The translations under genes and the position numbers were made by a program. The notes below the pieces were generated by a model. That model made no database searches and was not told the origin of the DNA. It worked only from the letters and a program-made list of their open reading frames with translations. A stretch of DNA of 64,000 nucleotides from Elusimicrobiota bacterium (GTDB lineage Bacteria; Elusimicrobiota; Elusimicrobia; UBA1565; UBA9628), in NCBI GenBank assembly GCA_027406905.1, contig DAHZHT010000001.1:124001-188000 (forward strand). Reading direction: 5' to 3'. Below, piece by piece: positions 49,748 through 58,306 of the stretch (its first letter is position 1; each line of letters begins with the position of its first letter).

Positions 49748-51835
49748 GTGAAAAAAAATCTTCCGTCAAAGAAATCCTTGGATTTTTCTCCTGGAGAAAT
49801 ATTTCTAAATCGGGATCTCAGTTGGCTTGATTTTAACGAAAGGGTTCTCTCCGAAGCGGCGGACCCGTCCGTTCCGCCCCTTGAGCGCCTGCGCTTTTGC
49901 GCCATCGTCAGCTCGAACCTGGATGAATTTTTCATGGTCAGGGTCGCGGAAATCGCGCGTTTGGCCCGCCGTTATCCCAATCGCAAGTTTCCCGACGGGC
50001 TGACCGCCGCTAATTTGCTCATTCAGATTCGGGAAAGGGTTTTGCGGCAGAAATCCCGCCAGGCCGTCATTCTCGATGAGATTTTTCAGGAATTAAAGCG
50101 GCATGGGATTTCTATTTATAATCACTTGGAGGCCCATCGGGCTTTGGATGCCGAGATTCGCAAGGGCCTTCCCGAAATCAGCGTCGTCACCCGAAAGTCA
50201 CGTGATCCTTTTCCGCATTTGAAAAGCGATTGCCTGCATGTCTTCGTGCGGTTTCCCGGAGAATACGCGATTTTAACCATCGGAGACCGGGAAAAAAGGC
50301 TTGTCCCTCTTTCGGCTCGGAAAAAGTCTTTGCGCTTTGCCTTGGCCGAGAGATGGCTTTGCGTCAAAGCCCCGGAGCTTTTTCCGGAAAAGAAGGTCTT
50401 AGAGGCGTTTTCTTTTAAAATCCTTCGCGAAGCCGATTTGTGGTATCGCCCGGATGATGAGGAGTCCTTGGAATACCAAATTGAGGAAGCGGTTAAGAAA
50501 CGTTCCTCGGCGAAAATTGTCCGCTTGGAAATAGATGCTGCGGCCTATACCGAGGGCTCTTTGTTTTTGGGAACGGCCTTGGGTCTTGATTTGGCGGCCC
50601 TCTATCGTTTCGATCTGCCGCTGGATTTAAGGGCTTTGACCCAGATTTATAACGCTCACGGCTTTGACGCCCTTCGCTATCCGGCGATTATTTCTCCGAT
50701 TCCCAAGCCCCTGAGGGAAAAACAAATTTTTGAAGGCATTAAAGCCAACGATATTTTGCTTCACCATCCCTATGACTCTTTTGATATTGTCATTAATTTT
50801 CTCAGGGCCGCCGCGCGCGATCCCAAGGTCACTCATATCTCGCAGACGGTTTACCGGGTTGGAGCGCGTTCCCCGATGATGGAAGCCCTTCAAGAGGCGG
50901 CCAGAAATGGGAAAAAAGTGACGGCATATGTCGAGGTCAAGGCTCGTTTTGACGAGATGAATAACGTCAAATGGGCTTCCGAGCTTCGCCGTTCCGGGGT
51001 TCGCGTCGTGCGCCCTTTTGGGAGGCTGAAAGTCCACAGCAAATTAACCGAAGTCATTCGCCAAGAATTGTCCGGGCCGGCGTCTTATTTACATCTGGGG
51101 ACGGGAAACTATCATGCCACTACCGCGCGCCAATACACCGATCTGGGGATTTTTACGGCCGATTCTTCGCTGGCCAAAGAGGTTCATTCTTATTTCAATT
51201 GGCTCTCTCGCCGGATACCATTGCCGCGTTTTAAAGAGCTTTTAGTCGCCCCCCAGAATCTGCGCAATCAAATTCTGCGTCTGATCCGCGCTGAAATGGA
51301 GATTCAAAAAAACGGCGGAAACGGGCGCATTATCGCGAAAGTTAATTCGCTGGTCGATCCGGATATTATAGAGGCTCTCTACCAGGCGTCTCAGGCCGGG
51401 GTTCATATCGATTTGATGGTTCGCGGTATTTGTTGCTTGAGGCCCGGAGTTCCGGGCTTAAGCGAACGGATTCGGGTGATGAGCGTCATCGACCGGTTTT
51501 TAGAGCACAGCCGCGTTTATTATTTCCGGGCCGACGGCGAGGGAAAACTTTACCTTTCAAGCGCCGATTGGATGCCCCGCAATTTCTATACCCGCATGGA
51601 AATCGCGTTTCCGATTAAAGATGTAGCTTTAAAACGCTATATTGTCAGCGTGATATTGGCCAACGGCATTCAAGACAATGTAAAATCTTGGAATCTTCAA
51701 GCCGATGGAAATTGGCTGAAGGTAAAAGTTCCCGCTTCCAGAAAAGTGATTCGCTCTCAATCGGTGTTCACGGCTTTGGCTAAGGAAGACTATCGCGATA
51801 CGGCTTTGGCGCACCGCCGCCCGCGGCTAGTTTAA
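49748..51835 (+). CDS. ppk: Polyphosphate kinase 1
   Basis: This 695-residue PPK1 makes polyphosphate from ATP. Domain order is normal: N-terminal helical domain (FLNRDLSWLDFNERVLSEAA, SSNLDEFFMVRVAEIARLA), head domain, then two PLD-like catalytic domains. The autophosphorylated histidine lies in GRLKVHSKLTEVIR, and the second conserved histidine in FLEHSRVYYF. DWMPRNFYTRMEIAFPI is also typical. It starts at GTG. It heads a run with a phosphatase and a PhoB/PhoR-type pair, a phosphate-linked set. Confidence 0.96.
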   Translation: MKKNLPSKKSLDFSPGEIFLNRDLSWLDFNERVLSEAADPSVPPLERLRFCAIVSSNLDEFFMVRVAEIARLARRYPNRKFPDGLTAANLLIQIRERVLRQKSRQAVILDEIFQELKRHGISIYNHLEAHRALDAEIRKGLPEISVVTRKSRDPFPHLKSDCLHVFVRFPGEYAILTIGDREKRLVPLSARKKSLRFALAERWLCVKAPELFPEKKVLEAFSFKILREADLWYRPDDEESLEYQIEEAVKKRSSAKIVRLEIDAAAYTEGSLFLGTALGLDLAALYRFDLPLDLRALTQIYNAHGFDALRYPAIISPIPKPLREKQIFEGIKANDILLHHPYDSFDIVINFLRAAARDPKVTHISQTVYRVGARSPMMEALQEAARNGKKVTAYVEVKARFDEMNNVKWASELRRSGVRVVRPFGRLKVHSKLTEVIRQELSGPASYLHLGTGNYHATTARQYTDLGIFTADSSLAKEVHSYFNWLSRRIPLPRFKELLVAPQNLRNQILRLIRAEMEIQKNGGNGRIIAKVNSLVDPDIIEALYQASQAGVHIDLMVRGICCLRPGVPGLSERIRVMSVIDRFLEHSRVYYFRADGEGKLYLSSADWMPRNFYTRMEIAFPIKDVALKRYIVSVILANGIQDNVKSWNLQADGNWLKVKVPASRKVIRSQSVFTALAKEDYRDTALAHRRPRLV

Positions 51836-51837
51836 AA

Positions 51838-52485
51838 ATGAAAAAGCGCACTATTTTTATCGGCGATATTCACGGTTGCTTAAGCGAGCTTAAAGAGCTT
51901 TTGCGCCAGCTTGCGGTCGGTCCCGAGGATGATTTAATCAGCCTCGGGGATCTCATTTGCAAGGGGCCCGATTCCAAAGGAGTGCTCGATTGGGCCATTA
52001 AAACAAAAAATTTGCGCTGTATTATCGGCAATCATGAGCTGAGATATTTGCTCTATTGGAAAGAAGGTTTGTTGCCGGATCAAAAGCCATATGATTTAGA
52101 AACGGTTCGCCAATTGGGAAATCAGTTCGGGCGCTATATGCGTTTTTTAGATTCCCTTCCGGTCGCTATTTTAGGGCGCGGATGGAGGGCGGTTCATGCC
52201 GGTTTTGATCCCAACTATCCTTTTGAGGGCCAGTCGAAATGGGAATTAACCAATATTCGCCGCCTGGCCGATACCAAAAAGCCTTGGTATGAATCCTATA
52301 AGGGCCGCGAATTGATTGTCTTTGGACATTGGGTGCGCCGCGAGGTTCTGCGGAGAAAAAACGCCATTTGTCTTGATACCGGATGCGTTTACGGCGGGAA
52401 ATTAAGCGCTTTGGTTTGGCCGGAGAAAAAAATAGTCAGCGTGCCGGCTCGGCGGGTTTATCGGTATAAAGAATCATGGCTCTGA
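51838..52485 (+). CDS. Metallophosphoesterase (PPP/ApaH-like)
   Basis: This 215-residue protein shows the calcineurin-like signature: GDIHGCLSELKELL, then GDLICKGPDSKGVLDWA, IGNHELRYLLYWKEG, VHAGFD and IVFGHWVRREVL. Such enzymes are serine/threonine protein phosphatases or Ap4A hydrolases. The short size and motif spacing fit bacterial PrpE/ApaH-like forms. It follows ppk by two bases and overlaps the response regulator by ten. Confidence 0.88.
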   Translation: MKKRTIFIGDIHGCLSELKELLRQLAVGPEDDLISLGDLICKGPDSKGVLDWAIKTKNLRCIIGNHELRYLLYWKEGLLPDQKPYDLETVRQLGNQFGRYMRFLDSLPVAILGRGWRAVHAGFDPNYPFEGQSKWELTNIRRLADTKKPWYESYKGRELIVFGHWVRREVLRRKNAICLDTGCVYGGKLSALVWPEKKIVSVPARRVYRYKESWL

Positions 52486-53165
52486 CTCAAAAAATTCTCG
52501 TCATCGAAGACGAAAAGCCCCTTTCTAAGATTCTTAAATATAATTTCGAGAAAGAAGGCTACGAGGTTTTATGCGCCTTTGACGGGCAAGAAGGGCTTGA
52601 GATGTTTCAAAGTCGGCGCCCCAATCTTATTATTTTGGATTTGATGATCCCCAAAATCAGCGGGATGGACCTTCTTAAAGAAATTCGCTTAAAATCAAAG
52701 ACCCCCGTTCTCATTTTGACCGCGAAAAAAGACGAACTGGATCGCGTCTTGGGCCTTGAAATGGGGGCGGATGATTATGTCACAAAGCCCTTTAGCGTCA
52801 GAGAACTTTGCGCCAGGATCAAGTCCATTCTTCGGCGTTTTTCTCCCGCCGCAAGCTCTGATGAAATTCCGCCGTCTAAGTATGGAACCTTGGAGATTGA
52901 TTTTAACCGCTACGAATGTTTGGTGGGTGGAGTTTTAGCGCCTTTGACGAGTAAAGAATGGGAGCTCTTAAAACTTTTGGTGGGCGCTCGCGGACGGGCT
53001 TTGCCAAGGGCGGAAATTCTTAAAGAGGTTTGGGGATATGATCGCGGTCTTGATTTAGATACGCGGACCGTCGATCAGCATATCGCGCGCCTTCGCGATA
53101 AATTGGGAGTCGAATCCGGATTGATTGTCACGGTCAAAAATGTCGGATATCGTTTTCGGGTTTAG
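52476..53165 (+). CDS. phoB: OmpR/PhoB-family response regulator
   Basis: This 229-residue protein has a receiver domain with the acidic pair (VIEDEKPL), the phospho-accepting Asp in LIILDLMIPKISGMD, and the Lys of VTKPFSVRE. A winged-helix DNA-binding domain follows (LTSKEWELLKLLVGARGRAL, RTVDQHIARLRDKLG). With the adjacent kinase and ppk it is most likely PhoB-like, though the family alone cannot prove phosphate control. The end overlaps the kinase start by 26 bases. Confidence 0.9.
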   Translation: MALTQKILVIEDEKPLSKILKYNFEKEGYEVLCAFDGQEGLEMFQSRRPNLIILDLMIPKISGMDLLKEIRLKSKTPVLILTAKKDELDRVLGLEMGADDYVTKPFSVRELCARIKSILRRFSPAASSDEIPPSKYGTLEIDFNRYECLVGGVLAPLTSKEWELLKLLVGARGRALPRAEILKEVWGYDRGLDLDTRTVDQHIARLRDKLGVESGLIVTVKNVGYRFRV

Positions 53166-54087
53166 GCTCTGGGCTTATGTCTTGGTTTTTCTTTTTTCGG
53201 CATGCCTCTATTTTATTTTTGAGAGATATCAGCTAAGGAAAAATATCAGGAAAATCTCCCAAGCCGCTGAAACCGTCGCCTCCGGCCAATCAGCTTTAAT
53301 TCCCAAAATGCCGCCGGGGGAATTGGCGCGTTTGTCTTTGTCGCTTAATCTTCTCTCGGAAAGGTTTCAGTATGATTTGTCCGAGATGAAAAGGTTAGAA
53401 GAAATAAGAAAAGAATTTGTCGCCAATGTCAGCCATGAACTTCGGACCCCGATTTCAACGATTAGGGCTTTTTCGGAAACCCTTCTTGAGGGAGCCTTTA
53501 AAGACCAGAAGCGCTGTCTTGAATTCGTCAGGGAGATTTCGGCCAGCTCCGAGAGGATGGAAAAATTAGTCGAGGACATTCTTCAGATATCGGCCCTTGA
53601 GTCGGGAAAAACGCCTCCGCGTTTTGAAATGACGTCTCTGATGAAAATCGCCTCCGAGACAGTCGCCAGCCTTATCACCTTGGCCCAGCAAAAGCAGATC
53701 GTTCTTAGAATCGAGCCCTTTGGAGATTTGCCGGAAGTCCACGCCGATCGCGAGTTGATGAGAAGAGTTTTTATCAATCTAATTGAAAACGCGATCAAAT
53801 ACACTCCCGAGAAAGGTTATATTCGAGTCAGCGCGACCTTGGAAGAGGGAAGCGTCAAGGCGCTCGTCGAAGATAACGGGATCGGCATATCTCCGGAAGA
53901 TTTGCCGCGCATTTTTGAACGCTTCTATCGGGCGGACAAGGCGCGCTCCAGAGAAATGGGGGGAACGGGTTTGGGGCTATCGATTGTCAAACATTGCGTT
54001 GAGCTTCATGGCGGAAGCGTGGGGGTTGAAAGCGCGTTAGGAAAAGGATCGAAATTTTTCTTCAAGGTTCCGGCGATAAGTAAGTAG
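53140..54087 (+). CDS. phoR: PhoR-like sensor histidine kinase
   Basis: Starting at the ATG at 53140 (315 residues) it has one N-terminal helix (LWAYVLVFLFSACLYFIFE), a short cytoplasmic HAMP-like linker, the dimerisation H-box (FVANVSHELRTPISTIRAFS) and an ATPase domain (N-box NLIENAIKYTPEKG, G-boxes VEDNGIGISPEDL and GGTGLGLSIVKH). No periplasmic sensor domain or PAS domain is present. It may sense through a partner such as a phosphate transport complex, none of which is in the window. Confidence 0.9.
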   Translation: MSDIVFGFRLWAYVLVFLFSACLYFIFERYQLRKNIRKISQAAETVASGQSALIPKMPPGELARLSLSLNLLSERFQYDLSEMKRLEEIRKEFVANVSHELRTPISTIRAFSETLLEGAFKDQKRCLEFVREISASSERMEKLVEDILQISALESGKTPPRFEMTSLMKIASETVASLITLAQQKQIVLRIEPFGDLPEVHADRELMRRVFINLIENAIKYTPEKGYIRVSATLEEGSVKALVEDNGIGISPEDLPRIFERFYRADKARSREMGGTGLGLSIVKHCVELHGGSVGVESALGKGSKFFFKVPAISK

Positions 54088-54093
54088 TAAAAT
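54088..54093 (+). promoter_or_regulatory. -10 box for leaderless rmuC
   Basis: TAAAAT overlaps the stop codon of the histidine kinase gene (last base 54087 region) and lies exactly six bases before the ATG at 54100. Confidence 0.4.
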
Positions 54094-54099
54094 AAATCC

Positions 54100-55365
54100 A
54101 TGCTTGCGGCTTTCTTTTCCCTTGGCGGCGTTTTAATCGGATTTTACTTGGGGCGAAAGTTTTCCCTTGTCGGCTCCCAGGCCGCCTTGTCCGCTCGTTT
54201 GGAAGAGGCGTCTTCGCAGCGGGATCAAATTCGCCGGGAACGGGATGAGGCCCTTCAGAGGGCGGAAGAACTCAATCGGAAAGTCGGCGAACTCGAATCT
54301 TTTCGCGATCTGGACCTTTTGCGGGAAAAAATATCAAAGGAAATAGAGTCGGTCGCGGGAAAGGCCCTTGAAAAAAATGCCCTTCAGTTTCAAGAGCGGG
54401 CGGAAAAGGGCGTGGGGCTTGTCTTAAATCCGTTAAAAGAAAAAATTCAAGATTTCGAGAAAAAAGTCGAAGAAAGATACGTCAATCAATCAAAAGACGT
54501 TTTCGCCCTTAAAGAAGAAATTAAACGAATTGTCGATTCTAACGAACGAATCTCCAAAGAGGCGGACGCTCTTTCCAAGGCCTTAAGAGGGGAACAAAAA
54601 ACCCAAGGCGATTGGGGCGAAATGCAGGTGGAAACGCTTTTAGAGGCTTCGGGACTTCGAAAAGGCGAGGAGTATATCGCGCAAGGAACCGGTCTTAACA
54701 TCAAAGATGAGGAAGGCCGCCTTCAAAAGCCGGATTATTTGATTAACCTGCCGCAAGACAAGCATTTGATTTTAGATTCCAAGGTGTCTCTGAGCGCCTG
54801 GATTGATTACTGCCAAGCCGCTTCAGAAGAGACCAAGCGCGAATTCTTGAATAAAACCGTCTCTTCCATCCGCGCCCATATCGAGGAATTGTCCGCCAAG
54901 CATTATGCCTCGGCCAAAGGACTTAAAACCCCCGACTTTGTCTTGATGTTCGTTTCTCCCGAAGGGGCTTTGTTGGCCGCTCTTAAAGAATCCCCGAGCC
55001 TCTTTGAATATGCCTGGAATCGCGGAATCGTCGTCGTAGGGCCTTCGACCGCTTTTGCCACTTTAAAAACAGTCGCTCATGTATGGCAAAGCGAGAGACA
55101 AAGCAGAAATGCGCTTGAGATCTCTCGCCAAGCCGGGCTTCTCTACGACGGGTTTGTTTCGCTTAATGAGGGCTTCAAAGAATTAGGAAATTATCTGGAG
55201 AAAGCCCAGTCAAAACGGGAAGAGATGGTCAACCGTTTATCCCAGGGGCGCGGGAATCTGGTGAAAAAAATAGAAAATCTTAAAAAATTGGGAGCTAAGG
55301 CCACCAAACAAATTCCCGAGGAAATGCTTGAGTCCGCCGATGAGGCGGAGATTGATTCTAATTGA
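54100..55365 (+). CDS. rmuC: DNA recombination protein RmuC
   Basis: This 421-residue protein has an N-terminal membrane anchor (AAFFSLGGVLIGFYLGRKF), a long coiled coil (residues ~30-140), then a nuclease-like core: GDWGEMQVETLLEASGLRKG, PDYLINLPQDKHLILDSKVS and SPEGALLAALKESPSLFEYA. The D-x-K arrangement in ILDSKVS fits the predicted endonuclease fold. RmuC limits inversions at short repeats. It converges with the NicO-like gene, overlapping by eight bases. Confidence 0.93.
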   Translation: MLAAFFSLGGVLIGFYLGRKFSLVGSQAALSARLEEASSQRDQIRRERDEALQRAEELNRKVGELESFRDLDLLREKISKEIESVAGKALEKNALQFQERAEKGVGLVLNPLKEKIQDFEKKVEERYVNQSKDVFALKEEIKRIVDSNERISKEADALSKALRGEQKTQGDWGEMQVETLLEASGLRKGEEYIAQGTGLNIKDEEGRLQKPDYLINLPQDKHLILDSKVSLSAWIDYCQAASEETKREFLNKTVSSIRAHIEELSAKHYASAKGLKTPDFVLMFVSPEGALLAALKESPSLFEYAWNRGIVVVGPSTAFATLKTVAHVWQSERQSRNALEISRQAGLLYDGFVSLNEGFKELGNYLEKAQSKREEMVNRLSQGRGNLVKKIENLKKLGAKATKQIPEEMLESADEAEIDSN

Positions 55366-56233
55366 GGTCGCGGCAATCTTCAGAAGGAGTTCCCTTTTCT
55401 TTCCGGCAATTAAGAACTTTCCAAATCGAATAACTCAATACCGGAATTAAGACGAAAACCCCCATCGTGAAAATGAGAGCGTTTCCAAAATCAAAGGGAA
55501 TCAAAGGTTTAAGGGCGCTCTCTAATATCCCGCCTAAGACAAAGATTATTCCGCCTCCGAGAAGAGTCAGGCTGCCCGTCAGGCTACCGATGGTTTTGAT
55601 TTCCTCCGCGCTAAATTTCCCCGTGGTCTTAAGCGCGGATCCAAACACCCCGCCCAAAATCGCCAGCATTAGCATGGTGCCCAATCCAAACAAAAGGCCC
55701 GGCAAGAATCCAAAGGCGGCGGAAGGCATTCTCGGGGAAGCCACGGTATAAACAAAGAGCGCGAAGGGGCCGACTCCGAAGCCAGCGATAAACCCATGGA
55801 TCATCGCCCATTTGCGGGGAAACTGGTTTTGAGCTAAGAGAGGCGTCTCTTTATGGTGGGGGGAAATAATCGAGCCTTCCGTTTCTAAATTCGCGGGATT
55901 TTCATGGTGGTGGCCCAAGAGATGGAGATGGAGATATTGCCCGCGCTTTCGCATCTGAAAGCCCGCCCATATCATGACGACTCCGACGAGGGCGTTAATG
56001 GTAGGGTTAATTCTGGGGTTAGAAAGCCAGGAAGCCAAAAACAGATAAGCGAGTTCGGAGCCTATCGCGCGCTGAAAAGCGAAGGCCAGGGAAAAATAAA
56101 ACCCCGCTTGGATTCCCTTTTTGCCCGACGCTCCTTGAACCGCGTAGCTAAAAGTAATCGGCCAGGTGTGCTCATCCGGTAAAATCCCGTGGAGAAGCCC
56201 GTATCCGAAGCACTGCAAAAGAAGAGAAATCAC
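55358..56233 (-). CDS. NicO/UreH-like metal transporter
   Basis: This 291-residue membrane protein has about six helices. The first holds GLLHGILPDEHTWPITFSYA, similar to the H-x4-D-x-H signature of nickel/cobalt and UreH-type transporters. A His-rich loop follows (QYLHLHLLGHHHENPA), and later helices are Gly-rich (GFLPGLLFGLGTMLMLAILG). It probably exports or imports Ni or Co. No nickel enzyme gene is in the window. Alternatives are sulfite-exporter-like TauE relatives. Confidence 0.7.
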   Translation of the reverse strand: MISLLLQCFGYGLLHGILPDEHTWPITFSYAVQGASGKKGIQAGFYFSLAFAFQRAIGSELAYLFLASWLSNPRINPTINALVGVVMIWAGFQMRKRGQYLHLHLLGHHHENPANLETEGSIISPHHKETPLLAQNQFPRKWAMIHGFIAGFGVGPFALFVYTVASPRMPSAAFGFLPGLLFGLGTMLMLAILGGVFGSALKTTGKFSAEEIKTIGSLTGSLTLLGGGIIFVLGGILESALKPLIPFDFGNALIFTMGVFVLIPVLSYSIWKVLNCRKEKGTPSEDCRDLN

Positions 56234-56336
56234 TCCCTTATTCTACAAACTCTCAAAAGCGTCTCCGTGGCCTAAGCCGAGAATGGAATTTAATTTTATT
56301 TGAATCGAGGCCGGATTTGCTATCCTGAAAAAAGAC

Positions 56337-57149
56337 ATGAAATTGATCGTTTTAGCTTTACTTTTGTCGTCAGGCCAATGGCTTTTCGCATTGCCGTTGG
56401 GACAGCTGTCGGTTTCATCCGATGGAACCGGATCCGGGACCATCACCAGTTCTCCATCCGGAATCAACTGCGGAAATACCTGTTCCGCCAGTTATCCCGC
56501 GGGAACGCAGGTCAGTTTAAGCGCTAATCCTGCTTCGGGCTCTGTCCTTGCGAGTTGGAATGGGGATTGCTCTGGGGCCGGGGTATGCCTTATTTTGATT
56601 AGCAGTGGAACTCCGCAATCGGCGGTCGCGACCTTTAACAGCGAAAACTCCAATACTATTTCATTGACCGTCTCCTTGTCGGGTTTAGGAAATGGATCGG
56701 TTGTGAGCGCCCCCAGTGGAATTAATTGCGGAAGCGATTGCGCGGCTAGTTTTCCCCCGGGAACCCAGGTTTCCTTGACCGCTGTCGCGGAGGAAGGCTC
56801 GGTCTTTGCCGGATGGAGCGGAGGCGGCTGTTCCGGAACTGGCGTATGCACGGTTTTAAGTCAATCTCCCGAGTCGGTGAGCGCGGCCTTTAATCTCTCA
56901 TCATACCCCTTGACGGTCTCGGTATCGGGAAACGGGGAAGTCACCAGTTCTCCCGCGGGAATTGATTGCAAGGCTGGAAATTCCGGCGACTGTTCCGCCA
57001 GTTTCGCTCCGGGGACAACCGTTAGTTTAACCGCAACGCCTGCCGTTGGGTCCTCGTTTACCGGCTGGGGGCAAAGCTGTTCAGGGGAGGAGAACTGTTC
57101 AATTCCCATGAATTCAGCGCAATCAGTTTCGGCCGCTTTTCAACCGTGA
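56337..57149 (+). CDS. Secreted protein of three disulfide-type beta repeats
   Basis: This 270-residue protein has a signal peptide (MKLIVLALLLSSGQWLFA) and three ~75-residue repeats. Each contains S-[AS]-P-[SA]-GI-[ND]-C ... D/T-C-[AS]-A-S-[FY]-[PA]-[PA]-GT-x-V-S-L-[ST]-A and later FxGWxG..CSG. These match the bacterial InlB-B-like repeat family (Flg_new/Big-like beta repeats) with two paired cysteines per unit. Such repeats are found on surface or secreted proteins. Each unit's cysteines probably form disulfides. A TATCCT box with TTTGC before it lies ten bases before the ATG. It converges with pyrB. Confidence 0.75.
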   Translation: MKLIVLALLLSSGQWLFALPLGQLSVSSDGTGSGTITSSPSGINCGNTCSASYPAGTQVSLSANPASGSVLASWNGDCSGAGVCLILISSGTPQSAVATFNSENSNTISLTVSLSGLGNGSVVSAPSGINCGSDCAASFPPGTQVSLTAVAEEGSVFAGWSGGGCSGTGVCTVLSQSPESVSAAFNLSSYPLTVSVSGNGEVTSSPAGIDCKAGNSGDCSASFAPGTTVSLTATPAVGSSFTGWGQSCSGEENCSIPMNSAQSVSAAFQP

Positions 57150-58099
57150 TTTTTTCGAGATATCAGGCTTTCTTTGATTAAAGACAAAACCGCCATCCGG
57201 ATAAAAACGCCGTTGTGAACCTGCCTAAGAATGAGAGACCTGGGCCCGTCCGCGAGTTCGGAAGAAATTTCAACCTCGCGGTTCAAAGGCCCGGGATGCA
57301 AAATGACGCAGTCTGGCTTGGCGTATTTTTTGACGCGCTCTTCGGTTAAGCCAAAGTTTTGGAAATAATCCCGCGCCGTGAAATTAAGTTCTTCTTTTAA
57401 TCTTTCCCGTTGGATGCGAAGACACAAGACGGCGTCTGAGTCAATTAAACTCTCGTTTAAATTATTTGAGATTCCAGCGACCAGGTCTCTCAATTCATCC
57501 GACAGAAATTCGTGAGGTCCGCACAGAAAAACAGCGGCTCCTAATTCTTTAAGAGCGAGGATATTTGATCTCGCCACCCGGCTGTGGAGAATATCTCCGA
57601 CAATGAGGACTTTAAGCCCCTTAATTTTCCCTTTGGATTTCTTGAGAGTGAAAATATCCAACAAGGCCTGGGTCGGGTGTTCGTTGGTTCCGTCTCCCGC
57701 GTTAATAAAAGAAGAAGGGCTTTTCTCCGACAGGCTCTTGATTACTCCATTTTCGCCGTTTCGGATGATGAAAAAGCGAACGCCCAAGGCTTCCAGGTTT
57801 TTAACGGTGTCTAAAAGAGTTTCTCCCTTTTCAAGGCTTGAGGCTTGGGCCGAAAAAATAAGCGAATGTCCCCCCAAACGGTTGACCGCGACTTCAAAAG
57901 ACATCCGGGTTCGGGTCGAGGCTTCAAGGAAAATCAACGCGGCTAATTCTCCCTTTAATTTCAAATTTTGAGAAGCGGGGTTTTTTTGAAATTTTTCCGC
58001 GCGCTTAAAAATCGCGTTGAGGTCCTCGGAATTTAAGCCTTTAAGACCGATTAAATCCTTGCGCGTCCATTTCGCGGAAAAATTTTTCCGAGAGCTCAT
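57140..58099 (-). CDS. pyrB: Aspartate carbamoyltransferase catalytic subunit
   Basis: This 319-residue enzyme joins carbamoyl phosphate and aspartate in pyrimidine synthesis. The carbamoyl-phosphate site is FLEASTRTRMSFEVA, followed by NAGDGTNEHPTQALLDIFTL and LILHPGPLNREVEISSELAD, which favour ATCase over ornithine carbamoyltransferase. SLEKGETLLDT gives the mobile-loop lysine. No pyrI is present. The product lies downstream of a small membrane protein, overlapping by four bases. Confidence 0.95.
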   Translation of the reverse strand: MSSRKNFSAKWTRKDLIGLKGLNSEDLNAIFKRAEKFQKNPASQNLKLKGELAALIFLEASTRTRMSFEVAVNRLGGHSLIFSAQASSLEKGETLLDTVKNLEALGVRFFIIRNGENGVIKSLSEKSPSSFINAGDGTNEHPTQALLDIFTLKKSKGKIKGLKVLIVGDILHSRVARSNILALKELGAAVFLCGPHEFLSDELRDLVAGISNNLNESLIDSDAVLCLRIQRERLKEELNFTARDYFQNFGLTEERVKKYAKPDCVILHPGPLNREVEISSELADGPRSLILRQVHNGVFIRMAVLSLIKESLISRKNHG

Positions 58100-58302
58100 T
58101 TTTTGAGATTTTTAGAAGAAAAGTGAGATAGGGTCAAAGACAATATCCCGCCTAGAATCAAAATAAGACCCCAGCTTAGGTCGACATTGATTCCCAGAGA
58201 TTTCTGATAGGCCGCGGGCGGCATCAAAATCCCTGTTGCAAACAAAAGAAGGCCCAAGCAGATAAACAGCCATCCAATTGGTTTTCGAATATCAAGTCCC
58301 AT
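58096..58302 (-). CDS. Small two-helix membrane protein
   Basis: A 68-residue protein with two hydrophobic helices (PIGWLFICLGLLLFATGILM and WGLILILGGILSLTLSHF) and a basic C-terminus. It overlaps pyrB by four bases and follows the sodium symporter gene by four, so it is co-transcribed with both. No family name could be assigned. Confidence 0.6.
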   Translation of the reverse strand: MGLDIRKPIGWLFICLGLLLFATGILMPPAAYQKSLGINVDLSWGLILILGGILSLTLSHFSSKNLKK

Positions 58303-58306
58303 AACT